From: Areca catechu
Taxonomy: Eukaryota; Streptophyta; Magnoliopsida; Arecales; Arecaceae
Reading direction: 5' to 3'
NCBI GenBank assembly: GCA_021397845.1
Contig: CM038050.1
Location: 7,072,471 to 7,136,470, forward strand
DNA length: 64,000 nucleotides
The position numbers and the translations under genes are program-made. Positions 30,310 through 43,009 of this stretch are shown here, piece after piece. The notes beneath the pieces were generated by a model. That model made no database searches, was not told the DNA's origin, and saw only the letters and a list, made by a program, of their open reading frames with translations. Each line of letters begins with the position of its first letter. Positions within the stretch are counted from its first letter, which is position 1.

Positions 30310-30930
30310 ACTAATGATGTGGCGAGATCGCTGATATGGAGTCCCCTTTGGATCCAGGTGGCGGCTGTGTTAGTAGATGTTGCTACATCAGCCTTGCTCT
30401 TCGAGCTCCTTCGCCGGACGGCTCCCTCGAGGTCGAGCCCATCTCGGTCGAAGTTGAGCTCTCTCTCTCTTCGAGCTCCTCCACCGGGCAGCTCCCCCGA
30501 GGTCGAGCTCGCCTCGGTCGAAGTCGAGCTCCCTCTCCTCGAACTGAGTGCCCTTCGATGGAAAGGTTTACCGGCTCGAGACTGTCCCACTGGCCAAGGC
30601 CACCGTATCTCAAAAGCCCCCGAGGCAGAGAGAAGGAAATGCCATTGCACCCATTAGGCGATGGCACACCGTCCAAGGCCTACGAAGGGGAAGTGCGCCG
30701 ACCTACAGAAAAGCGTCTCCCCAGAGCATCAAGATTTTTTCCACCATTGTTTACACCGGTTAGGAAAAGATGTTCCAATCGAGACACTGCATTTCCCAGC
30801 CGACCGTTCGCACCATCCAGAAGAAGAAAGTCGTGCTAGGGAATTCAACCTAGGAGTGGCTACCCTCGGATCGACCCACGAAAGAGATCCTGGCATTTTC
30901 AAAATTATTTTTCCAAAATGCCCTTCATAA
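30310..30930. repeat. GC-rich repeat-like island with a degenerate tandem
   Basis: Two related segments of about 70 bp at 30398-30468 and 30469-30543 share cttcgagctcct, ctcgaggtcgag and ctcggtcgaagt. The composition resembles palm-like Ty3/gypsy LTR sequence but I could not find element ends. Open frames on both strands here overlap each other and show no family features. Confidence 0.5.
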
Positions 30931-31129
30931 TCTTCGATTTAATTACGAAAATACCATTCATAATATTTTATTTAATTTAAAAAATACTATTAGTAGTTAA
31001 TTTGATTTCATTTTTCAAAAGGGTATTATGAAAATTAAATAAAATTCCTCCCTAAACATTAAATACATCATTAAATGCCTCTGCACTCGTAAATATTTTT
31101 TTAATTAAATTTTAATCTAATAAAATTTT

Positions 31130-31900
31130 AAAAAATATATAACAAAATCTAAAAGATATTATAACATTAATTAAAAATAAAATTAATTAAAAGATATTAT
31201 AATAATATATCATAATATATTTTTATATTATAATAAATATTTTATATTCTAAAATATGATAAGTTTATTATAATTTATTATATTATATATTATAATATAT
31301 TATAAAAGATTAAAAAAATAAAAAATAAAAAATAATCACCATGTCAATACCATCCGATTGCTAGCCCGATACTAGTTCGGTCGATAGCCGATGCCAGTCC
31401 GATCCCTTGCTTAGGATCGACGAAGTAAGGGATCGACAACCAGATCGGGGGTCCGGCCCCGGTCTGGTCGCCGGTTCGCCCCCCGGCCCGGGTGTCGATT
31501 CGGCCACCAGGGACCGACTACTGGTCTGACCGCCAGGATCTTGTCACCGGTTTAGTCCCAGTTATGTCACAGATCCGATCACCAATCTGATCGTCAAGGT
31601 CATACCACCGGTCATGAGCAAGGAATCAGACTGATACCGGGTTGTCGACCAAACTGGTACCGGGCTGGCGACCGAAGAGTATCGACCTAGTGATTATTTT
31701 TAATTTTTTTAAAAAAATTATTTTATATTATAAGATATATAATATTATATAATATAATAAATTATAATATATTGATATAAAATAATTATTATAATATAGA
31801 ATATATTATATTGTATTATTATAATATCTTTTAATTTATATTATTTTTAATTAATATTATTTTTTAGTTAATTTATTATTATATTAAATTAATATTATTT
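31130..31900. mobile_element. Foldback-type element with long imperfect inverted arms
   Basis: The left arm (about 31140-31417) and the reverse complement of the right arm (about 31606-31900) match over AT-rich outer parts (aattaaaagatattataata) and GC-rich inner parts (agcccgatactagttcggtc versus agcccggtaccagtttggtc). A GC-rich loop of about 190 bp lies between. No protein was recognised. Outer ends and a target-site duplication were not resolved. Similar structures occur among foldback elements and long-TIR MITEs. Confidence 0.7.
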
Positions 31901-32480
31901 TTATATAGTTAATTAATATTATTTTTAATTAATGTTATTTTAAAATAATTTAATAATTAATATTATCAAAAAATAATATATGAAATTTTAATTAATACTA
32001 ATTTTTTACTTATTATTTATTTATTTAAAATTTAAATTTATTAATTATATTTAAAAAAATAAATATTTTTATAATCAGAAAAAGAAAATTTTATTTGAAT
32101 TCGTATTTTGGAAAGATAAATTTAAATATTGAATTTGTTTTTCAAAAAGATAAATTTAATTATTACATCAAAATTAATTCAAAAATATCATGTTAAAATT
32201 AAAATTAAATTCAAAAAAATAAAATTATTTAAACAGAAATTATCTTTTGAAAAGATAAAGTTGGTTCTGTCTTTTAAAAAGATGAATCCAGGATGAATAA
32301 TTTATTTTAATAAATATATTTGAAGTAACATATTTCGATAATTTTTTTTTAAAAAAAATATTATTTTACAAAAAAATTGTATCACTCTATCGGATCCGGA
32401 GAAGCTGACACCCTTATCCAAATCCACCGCATATATTTTAACCAGTGGAAGAAGAATTGAAAGAGAAAAAATTGGAGAGG
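31901..32480. other. AT-rich region upstream of the plastid-protein gene
   Basis: Nearly pure A/T sequence until about 32380, then a short normal-composition 5' flank with tatatttta near 32432. It would contain the promoter of the downstream gene; no single element is convincing. Confidence 0.5.
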
Positions 32481-33122
32481 ATGGCCGGCGTCGTCCCCAA
32501 ATCCTTCCAAATTCCCAATCCATCGCTCCCTTCCACACTCAATTCCTCCCTACTTACCACCAGAAGAAGAAAACTCCTCCCCGTCGCCCCTCATGCGCTC
32601 GCCGACGATCCCCAGCCCGATCAAGATTCCTCGTCCTCCTCCTCCTCCTCGGCCGCCCCTGCCGAACCTCCGGCGTCCGCCACCGCCGACCCCACCTTCG
32701 AGAACCGGCTCTCCCGGGTCCGGCTCAAGTACCGGAGCGGCACGGGGAAGAAGGCGGAGCAGCGGCGGGCCAGGAAATCCGGCGGCGGCGGAGGCGGAGG
32801 TAAGAAGAAGGTGATGCTACCGCCGGTGCCGCTGAAGGAGGCGGTGGCGGCGGGGGGTCTCCCTGTGGAGGCGGGTTTCAGCCCCTACAGCGAGCGGCTT
32901 AACGGGAGGCTGGCCGGGCTGGGCCTGGCGGCGCTCCTGCTGGTGGAGCTGGGCTCCGGCCAGTCCCTCGTCCGCTACCACTCTCCACCCATCCTCTTCA
33001 TCCAGCTCTACTCCATCGCCGCCGCCGGCGCCCTCTTCATCAAATTCGAGAAGGAGCGCATCAGCGTCTGGCCCTCGAAGCCGCCGCCGTCACGGTCGTC
33101 CTCCACCACCGCCGCCGACTGA
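32481..33122 (+). CDS. Predicted plastid membrane protein, function unknown
   Basis: A 213-residue protein counted from the first ATG at 32481; the frame is open further upstream to a GTG at 32445 but has no ATG there. The first 45 residues are rich in Ser, Thr and basic residues with almost no acids, as in chloroplast transit peptides. A serine tract, a basic region (KKAEQRRARKS, then a glycine run and KKK) and a conserved-looking C-terminal part follow. The C-terminal part holds two hydrophobic segments: NGRLAGLGLAALLLVELG near residue 140 and PPILFIQLYSIAAAGALFI near 165. The ERLNGR-type start of the first helix recalls the helix motif of light-harvesting-like proteins, but the key residues are not all present, so this is only a hint. 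Single exon. Confidence 0.75.
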   Translation: MAGVVPKSFQIPNPSLPSTLNSSLLTTRRRKLLPVAPHALADDPQPDQDSSSSSSSSAAPAEPPASATADPTFENRLSRVRLKYRSGTGKKAEQRRARKSGGGGGGGKKKVMLPPVPLKEAVAAGGLPVEAGFSPYSERLNGRLAGLGLAALLLVELGSGQSLVRYHSPPILFIQLYSIAAAGALFIKFEKERISVWPSKPPPSRSSSTTAAD

Positions 33123-33262
33123 TCCGCCGAGGTCTCCTCTTTTCTAGATTTATAAGTACTATGTTGAGTAAATTCTTAATCCGGTATTAATTATAATACT
33201 TGTTTTAATTTGCCACGAGGGATATTGTTATTGTTGTTATTATACCATTTCGAGGTTTATAG

Positions 33263-36200
33263 TATAGTTTTCAAACAGACTACCAATTTTTATTTGTTTG
33301 TTTTGATTAATAAAGAAAATAGTGTAAGAATTTTTATTTACATGCTAACATTAATTATTATTTTTATAATTTATTAAAATAAATTGATTTTATGATTCAT
33401 GTTGTAAAATATTATTGAGTCTAATATTATATAATCATTATGTTTGGATTAGGAGTACCGTGTGGTTGAAACAGTACAGTATAGATTTTCGTCTAATTGG
33501 CAGGGTTTATTAGAATTTGCTTATAAATAATAAGCTAGGTTCTCTCTTCACTTTTTATTATGATATTACTGTTCTACGTGAGATTGGTTTTTGCGGCTTG
33601 TTCCATCGATAAGCCACCTGAGAGAGGATGCTGGAGAGAATGATTTTGCCTCTAATGTTCATGTGAGCATCTCTTATAGGTTTAAAATTATGATGAATAA
33701 CAGGTATGTATCGCAAACTTCTTTTTAACGTATCTAAACAATGTCATATTCCAATCTCTCGTTTGATTCATGGGATTAAGAAAATTTTTTTCCTATATTT
33801 GATATCAGAGCCCTGATATTTTTGGTAAAAGATTGGAATCATTTATTTTTCTATTGATCTTTAGATGATTAGCCTATAAAGCCTGATGATTTAATAATAT
33901 TGTTTTCCATGCTTCAGATCTGGTAAAATAAAGTTATACATATTATAATATTAAAGAAACATTATTTTCTTTAATATAATTATTTTTAATTTCATAAACC
34001 CCTTTTATCCTGCTGACCGATATCACCGATGGTGATATGGATCTGCTCGTGCCCGTCATCCTCGTCGGCTTGGGTGGTGGCCAGTGGTGGCAGGGAGAGG
34101 CCATGAAGTCGATGGCGACTTTGGTCTCGATTAAGTTCGCAAACAAAAAAAAAAAATTTTCTCTCTCCCGGCGTCGGCGGTGCCACCATCTACCTCTTTT
34201 CTCTCCAATGGTGTCACCATCCTCCTTCCCGTGGCGGCGACGACCTCGATTGACGGTGAGAAGGCGGTGATCGGATGGTCTCGATTGAGACCAGATAAAA
34301 AAAAAGATGTGAAAATCGGACAAATCTTGGAAACCCGCCAGTTGGGCGTATTTTCCTTGCTGGTGATACTGCCGGAGGCGGCGACCAGCCATCCCTGGCC
34401 GATTCGGGTGGCCATCTCGCCAGTCTTTGCATCGATGGGAGCTTTTTCCAAAGGGGTGGCGGTCAGGTGTTTTTTGAAGCCATGTTGTTTTGGGCTATCT
34501 TGGGGAAGATGGATTGAGTGGGTTTTGGATCCAAACCCAAAATCCAATAAACCCCCTCCAAAAAAAAAGGGCCATTTTACATTTAGGTCCTTGACCTTTC
34601 GGATATTATAAATTAGTCCTTTTGCATTTATGTTCCTAAAAATTTTATATTTACATATTGGTTCAAAAAAAAAAGAGGAAATGATATTATATGTTGTCTA
34701 TGGGTTCGGGTGCACAAGGGGCACCAATAAATATTTATACCCGTCACCTAATTAATTATGCCCATTTGGCATAGATGTATTATCCATTCCATTAATAATA
34801 TTAGCTCAAATACTCGGAAGGATTTGCATGACAAAAAAATATTGATGTTGTGGAACGTCAATGCGCTATGGGGTGCCATCTCTTTCTTACCTGGAAAGAT
34901 TCTAATACAGACATCCATAATTTTATGGTGGCGTATAAAGATTAATGGACCATTTGTATCTAACCCTCTTGTTGGACCTTTGTTTCTTAAGAGTTTCATA
35001 ACTTTTTTTAAGTGATGATTTCCATACAGTTCATATGTATTTTTAATAGACACGAGGGCCATAACAAATTAATGGGGGACATTGGTTTATCCATGCTTAA
35101 AACATACCATGGTTGCTCTTTATGTCATCCCTAGTGCTATAGTCATGCTCACAACATATTCAATATGTCAGGCATTATCATGTAGTTGATGAATGATATT
35201 GAGGTGAAAACATCATATATCTTTGGTATTTTTTTCTTGTTTGCTAATGTATCCAGAGAGATCATGGATGCCGACATTTATCTCATTTTCACCGCTTGAT
35301 GATGGTTGATCATCATCGAAGAGAAATGGTGGAAGGAGATAAGTTTAGTAGACTTTGGGTTTTGGATTATCAGGTTTTAACTTGTTTAAAACCTAATCCA
35401 TAAATTAAGTTGAGCCCAAATTAATGAAAGTGGCTAAACCCTAATTACATTGGGTCAGCCTAATTTTAGGTTAAGGAAATTTTTGTATTTAAGTTCCTAT
35501 AAATTATAAATTATAAATGAGTCCTAAAAATTTTATATTTTGGTCCCTATTATTTTCTGAAAATATATCTTATAGAAAAGTCCTTATATTTCTATAATTT
35601 ATGGTTTAGTCCTAATTATTGTTTGTTGATAAAAATTGCTGTAACTTGCTCGTTTTATATCCGATTCGAATGATTTTTGGATCGTTAGATTTATAATAAT
35701 TTGAAGAACATTTTGGTTGAGTTCTTCATACATGATAAAATATTTAAATAATTTATAAATTATTTATGTATAATTCTACTCACTATTATATAATTCGAGT
35801 TTGTTTTTGCATAGCCCCAAAGAGTCCGAAACATTCTATAAATTTTGAATAGTTGAGTTATTGAAAACTAATTATTCATCTTTTATTATATTTTGGAATT
35901 ACATATTGATGTCTATGTTACTTTTGATCCAAAATGATTGTAATTGATTGTTACACTTATTATATACTATAATTCTTGTCCAAATATATTTTATAGTTGT
36001 ATAGTAAGTGTTATTGATAGAAGTGGCAATTTGAATGCATTATTATATTATAATTTGATCATTGGGGTGCATGTTGTTGAGTATCCCATTTTAGACCGAT
36101 CTTTTGTGGCATACATGTCGTTAAAGTATGTCATTTTATATTTATTTGGACAATTATTTTTAGTGCATGAATAATTTTATAGGTTGACATAAATATTTAT

Positions 36201-39200
36201 CATCAAAGTGGTTTATTTATGTTGTTTATGAGTTTTTTCATGAAAGAAATATTTTATGGTTATTGCATACAACCACCTGTCCAAAAGAGGTTGTTATATG
36301 TTTTAATCTGGAAAGGTTGCATGAGGTATTGTGTTGCAATAATGCTATAGCTTTCATGGATTTATCTATCCAAAGATGAAGAGTACTTATGAATATTACA
36401 TATTCTGTTCAAAAAAAAATATGTTATATTATATTTGGACTCTTGTATATCATTTATGTATATGTCTATTGATTAATATTTTGCATTCCTGCCATTTTTT
36501 ATTATATAGTCATTTTTGTTAATAATAATATTATTGTTGAGATTTTGACTTGGTCAAATTATCACATGTAGAGATATATTGGACTTAGAAAATTTGTTTG
36601 TCCAAAGACAATAGATTTTCGAATGCCATGTATCCTCATTGTGTTAACCTTTGTTTTCTTTGAAAAGAGATATATATCGTGCCTAAAAAACTTGTTTACC
36701 CAAAAGACATATTTTCAAAAAAAATTATATTCTTATTATATTGACTTTATTATTAAAGCTCAAAAGTATATCATATTCTCTGCCTATATAGGAGTTTATG
36801 ATGATACACATGATACACTTGTTGAAAATGGCTTATTATGTTTAAAGCTTTTATTTATTGTTTATGCCTCAAACAAGTTGTATAATACATGATCTTGATT
36901 GATGTTTTGTATATCTTATACCATTTTAGAGGTCATAACTTGATGATCCCTGATTGAAAGGTTTGTGAATTTTGATGAACGGTGACCATCAAAGTGGCAT
37001 GTTTATTGAAATTTACAAGATTCTTCTGTAAGATATTTAGAAAGAATTGCATATCATTATATGTTGAAGAGAGATTATTTATGTGGGTTATTTTCTTTCT
37101 AAAAAAAGTATTGTAACGTTAGACCAAAGACACTCATTAAAATAATGCTTATAAAATAATGCTTCCGTTACGATGACTCTGACTGAAATAATTTATAAAA
37201 TATGGAAACTGAAATTGTACTAGCACTAAGTTTGATGGATTATATATATTGCATTATATAATGATCTTCCATCTTGGATATCTTATAAGAGTGCTTTAGA
37301 ATAAAGTTGCCTATAAAAGTGGTAGAGAGTAAATCATTTTATTTATAATATATTTATATAATTAATTTTATTTTTGTTATTGTATTTAAGAATTGTGATA
37401 TAATATAATTTTTGATCTCATTTGTGAAGGATATTTATAATCTGATAAAAGAAAGTCGGAATAGCTGATGGATAAATAAATTAATGTATGATAGTTGGTA
37501 TGATGGTGTTAAGGTCTATATTTTGAAACCTGAGAGTATTGCATCTAAAATTAGTATTATGATATTTCTATCTCTAATACATTGGTTACTCATCATCTTT
37601 TAGTTTTCCTGTTGTACGGTTTAGTGAACTTAAAATCAGATATATGAAATAATTAATAATTTTATTCCATTTCGATCAGAAGTTTTGATACTTTTGAGAA
37701 AAGGCTAAAAGTATTGATATGGTGTATCAGTCACATTTTAAAATCTCATACATAATAAATAAATAATATTATTAAATATTTATATAAGTAAGGGATAGTT
37801 GTTTAATACACCATACCTGAAATTTTTAAATAAAATGATATGACTAAGAGGTAAAGTACACTTTGAAAGACATGGTGTGTAGTATGATGAATAGGTGCAA
37901 TTTATCATGATATCTTAGTATAAGATCCTAAAGAACTGCTATCTATATTTTGAATAAATCCTTGAGAACTGCTATCTATATTTTGAATAAATCCTTGGTA
38001 AAATGGTTGTACAAGATACTTTTAAGTTAAAGGTCAGTAAGAAGCCAATATTATTCAATTTATGTTTGGAGCTTTCTTGCAACATTTAATTATTGATAAT
38101 CTATCAACGAATAAATCTTAATTTTGTAATAGTATGTTATTTATTTTGGTTATCCATATAATTTTAAATAAATACAGATTTTATTATGCTAATAAAGGTA
38201 TAAAGAATGTTGAGTCAAATCATGCCATGCTTATAGTTTCTGATTTGTATAATGTTAGATGCTCTTATATTAGAAATATAATATTGAAGGAAAAATAAGT
38301 AGTTGCTTTTATTTTTTTTATTTATGTAAATGTTATATTTCATCTACTGGAGGATAGTGGGAGAGTAATATCATATATACAAACTAATTCTAGTACCTCC
38401 ATTACTAGTTGATGTAGCACCAGTAAAGAAATCACATGATAAGAAATAAAAATATCGTTTTTTATGACAATTTGAATGGCTGGAGGGTTTGTTTTATAGA
38501 TTTGGTAAAGGCATGAAAGTAAAATCTAGTGGCATTTTTGAATATACATGTAAAGTTTGTGGCATGCTGCAAAGTCATAATTTATATTGTTTTTATTATG
38601 GAACTTTGTCCTGAATTTTATAATTGTTAATTCTATCTTAAAACCACTTAAAATTTATTATAATCGTAGGCAGCTATGTTTTTTAAAGGAACAATAAAAG
38701 TTTTCATGATCTCTATCTATGAGAAATAAAATATTTGACAGTTAGAGATTTTAATTAAAGGGAGATATTTTGTAAAATATATAAAGTCAATATTTGTTGA
38801 TCCCCTAATCAAATGAATAAGATTCATAGTTTTTATAAAACATGTCAAGAATATAGGCATTTTAGAATCTTTTGATTTTCTGGATTAATGAGATTTGATG
38901 TATTTATACATTGACTTGATTGACAAATTTTATTTATCATTGATTGCTTTAATTGATGGATTATAATTCAAGGATATATAAGTGTTGAATGTATATGTAT
39001 AAAGTCCATGTTTATTGATTCTCTGATCAAGGATTTGAAGTCCATATGCTTTACAAAGTATGTTGAAAATACGAGCATATTGAATTCTTTTGTTATCTTG
39101 ATTAATGTGAGTGACTTATATTTATGCTTTATTATTATAAAGCTTGGTTTCGTTTAACATGTCTATCATGAGTATTTATATATATTGTTGTCATGATAGT

Positions 39201-39444
39201 TGATTGATTTTTATTCCTATATGATTTATGTGCACATGTGAAATAATAAAATGCAATATAGTATCTCAAGAATGTGTCTTTGTCTTGAGAATGACAGTTG
39301 TATGAGTATGTTTTATTTGATAATTATGAGATCTCATCGTGTTTGGAGACATGCAGACTTTTTTTAAAGTCAAGGAATTTCTCTAGCTTGTAATATAGTT
39401 TTCAAACAGACTACCAATTTTTATTTGTTTGTTTTGATTAATAA
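33263..39444 (+). mobile_element. Probable very degenerate Copia-type insertion
   Basis: A 51-bp sequence (starting tatagttttcaaacagacta) occurs at 33263-33313 and again, without mismatch, at 39394-39444. Between them is 6 kb of AT-rich sequence without open frames. Near the left side, tgatatcagagc at about 33803-33814 resembles a Met-tRNA PBS. Near the right side, two places (about 38790 and 39000) read like the Copia pol end (VDPLIK, IDSLIK). This fits an old Copia element with LTR pieces at both ends, but the individual domains are too decayed to prove it. Confidence 0.45.
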
Positions 39445-40845
39445 TGGGAATAGGAGTTCTCATAAGAATAAATTACATGGATCGGAGCTTGTGTTCAAGA
39501 GAATTATAGATAAAGTATCATTCACAAATTATGTTGTATGGAACAAACACAGAAGGGAGGGATTAGCTTCCAGATAGTTTTCAGGTGGTCTCAAAATTTG
39601 CATGTTCCAACTTTTCAAGCGAGCCGAGCTTTAGCAAAGGCCGAAGCTTTTTCATTAGACTTTGTTATCAATTCAATGTATTTAAATGTTTGAATTTGTC
39701 CATCATATCAATTTTGTAACATTTAATATTAGGTGTGGAAGCTGAGCAGAGACTTACAAATTAATAACAGGAAATTAGTAATCATAAATGACCAAGGATA
39801 ATTTTATATATATAAAAAAAGTGGTGATTTTGTATAGTTGACTGATGGTCCATGGAACAAAAACATATTCATAGAAACTTCTTGTTCTACAATGCGAAGA
39901 GTAGGAAGAAAAACTTAGAGACCACTGGGGCTATTGCTCTATTCTACATCCCTGAACACTTACACATAAGAGATATATCACATGGATAAGCTGGTTAGCT
40001 GTGAATGTTAAACATCCAATTTTCTGGTTGTAAAACAATTGGAGGTGGATTGTGGATACTTCAAAGCCAAAAACCCAACAAAATATCCAGTAGAGGATAC
40101 GACCTGCCGAAAAATCCTGGACCTTTGGCAACAGAAGTCAACCTACCCCTATACGTGGATCATTTACAAGCATCAAAAGAATCCAATCATCTGCACTAGA
40201 AGTCATGGAGGGAACTGCTAGTAACAGCATCCCATACTTGCCACCTCTTGGCCACTAAATCTACTGTAAAGGAAAATGACATAAAATAGCACCAGGACTG
40301 CACCTTCCTAAACCAATGCTTGCCACAATGCCACTAGATATGGTCTATAAGACAACAGAACTTTCAGATGATGTCTTCGCAATTTTGCGCAAGTTTCGGC
40401 AACTCAATGCAATGAATATAAAAATTTCTGCTCAAAACAGCGTCTCCTTATAGTTGTATCAACAAAATGGCATGCTAAGCAGTACTTCATCTCTTACCTT
40501 TGATGAAAGTCCACCTGGCTCCGGTTCGTGACAAACTTTAAAGATGGTCTCCTGGGTTCATCTTGTAGATTAACATATTTGTGCACATTCCATGTCCCAC
40601 AAATTGTTTAAAAAGAAGAAGCATTAAAAAAAAGTACATTCTGAACCTTTTTCGATTGTATTATATGCGATTAAAGATGTTCACTCCATGCTTACTCATT
40701 ACCAGATGCATTTCCCACCATATTTTCCGTATCTAACTTCTCTCTCATAGGTAACTCCGTCTTCTATTTCCTCCTCCCCTCCCCGGGGGATTACCATAGG
40801 TTTTGGGGGCTGTCAAGAGGGACGTGTATCACTCCTCCTTCTACT

Positions 40846-40885
<40 letters not shown>

Positions 40886-43009
40886 AAGAGGAACAGTTAA
40901 TGGATATGCATCCTCAATTTCTCAGAGCAGTACTAGTTTCATTCTGAGTTTTGCACAAGCACTTGTAAAGCGAACTGTGCAAGGAAATCACCCTAGTCAT
41001 CAGTCATGATGATGTACAGGTGATCATGTGCATAAAGATCTTAGCATTTGCATGATTGCATCCATCAGCATAAAAATAAATTCGTAGGAGTTGATAAAAC
41101 TAGAGCCCATGATCCTAATTTTTCACTATACATAGTTTATATTATCATCCTCTAGATGCGTAAAAACTTGAATTTTTAAAATCTACCGTCACCTCTCTAT
41201 TTTTTTATCATGAATGGAAATGAGAGAATTGGAGAACTATGTGCTGCATGGTATTGCCAGCTGCTATGGTTCCAAAGGCCGTCAGGAAAAGCTTGGAGAC
41301 GCATTGTTCATACTTAAATGTCGAACAATTCCATCAATTGTATTCTGCAACTGATCTTTGGGTAAAAAGATAAAACTTTTTAAGGATATAGAAATGAACA
41401 AATCATTCATCTGAAAAATGCTTATTTATCTCTCCTACAAAGCATTTTATCTTCTTTATCTCTTCTTTACCTGAAGACACCTTGTATTGAACATCAAATA
41501 GTCTGCCATGAGTTAAACTTTTGTTGTGATAAAATCAATCAGTTTTTGTTTTTGTTTCCTTGCATTTTATACTCTTAACTAATTCAATAAAAGTGGTGCC
41601 ACATACCGCGGGCAGTTTTTTCCTCCCAGTTTTAATAGTTAAGAAACATTCAAGTCAACAACGTTTTTGACATCTACCATGCACAAGACTAGCAATGGTT
41701 TGTAGATGGACCCAGCGGACCCACCTGAACTCAAAACCCTGATGAGAATTTGGAGAGCAGATATTAAAAAGAAACCACTCGAATCAGCCATTGCACTCAC
41801 AAGCCACCTGCTCATAAACGTGAAATAAGTCTCGGACAGGGGTAAACAAAGACACAATCCTTATCACCAAGGTGCTTTATGCATCATTTCTAGAGCATGT
41901 CACAAAGACCACGCCAACAAACAAATTCTAACGGCAAAGCCAATCCACGACATCACAAACAAGATCCCGACAAGTTAGCCGAAGGAGTTAGCATGACTAG
42001 CAAACATATCAATTGCTACGATCTGGACTTCGTGTACATGTTTTCACGAAAATCCAACAAGGGCATAAGATTATAAAAGGGAGGGTCCGCCACACATGGA
42101 CAAACTTTTCTGAGATTCAAACATGGATTCATATCACGTCAGTTTCCAGGCAGAATTGCCAAATACAGTTGTCAATTGATTAGTCAATCTGAGGTAACCT
42201 TCTGACACTATCTACGAAGCTGCAGAGCACACACAAGAATACCACTGCTGAACTCCTCTCCAGGAACAGGAGAGAAGAAATGGTCCAAGCCAGCATCTCA
42301 GAGGACAGCAAACGCACACCAATTAGAAGCACGACCAATATTATCATATATATATATATATATATATATATACCAAGTCAAAGCCGACGAAACTTAAAAA
42401 GCTCAGTCCACCATAGCAAATCAGCCTTCAATAAATTGAACAAGCGTGGCGGCAACAGGCACTCCCCCCCCCCAACCTTTCCAGAGCATGCATGAACAAA
42501 CTGGCTGTAGCCATGGATGTCATGTTTATTACGATAACATGCACACGCTGAGCTTTCATAAAATTTCATGTATGACCATAAATAACTAAGACGCACAAAC
42601 CGAGCGAGCTTTTATGAAATTTCATGTATGAACATATATAACCGGGATGAACACAAACCTGCCAACCATCCAATCCAAAAGTAATAACCAGGAGAAGAAG
42701 ATGAATCCTTAAAAGGTTCTAATGTTCGGCCGTTTACAAGATTTACCAGCTTTCATATTCTCCAGATCATTTTATTTGGATTTTTGCTTGTATACGCTTG
42801 ATTACTAATTAACACCTCGTCAGTAAAGCTCCCAGCTCCTCGTACCCTATGGCAAGAGCCAAGCCACAAATCTCTCTCCAAAAGGCATCCAGTATAGGTC
42901 AGCAACAGCAACCAAACTTGACAGGTAAACATCTAACCCAATAGGTATTTTGCTTACATAAGCCTCATGTGATTCATCACTTGAATCACTGAAGATAGTA
43001 AATATAGAA
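39445..43009. other. Non-coding region, includes 3' flank of the minus-strand gene
   Basis: Contains a TC microsatellite (about 40852-40880) and a TA microsatellite (about 42346-42372). A tcaatttcatg-type sequence occurs twice at 42555 and 42610. No gene was recognised. The part nearest 43009 should hold the 3'UTR of the gene that ends at 43010. Confidence 0.55.

Noticed and set aside
30297..30930. Several overlapping open frames up to 167 residues
   Set aside because: They overlap on both strands within a degenerate tandem repeat and show no recognisable protein.
32445..32480. Upstream extension of the plastid-protein frame
   Set aside because: It begins at GTG, has no ATG, and the acidic/lysine start would spoil the transit peptide; the ATG at 32481 was used.
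34131..34611. Open frames of 138-143 residues on both strands
   Set aside because: No domain, low-complexity ends and poly-A/T-derived FFFF/KKKK runs; more likely chance in a GC-richer repeat piece.
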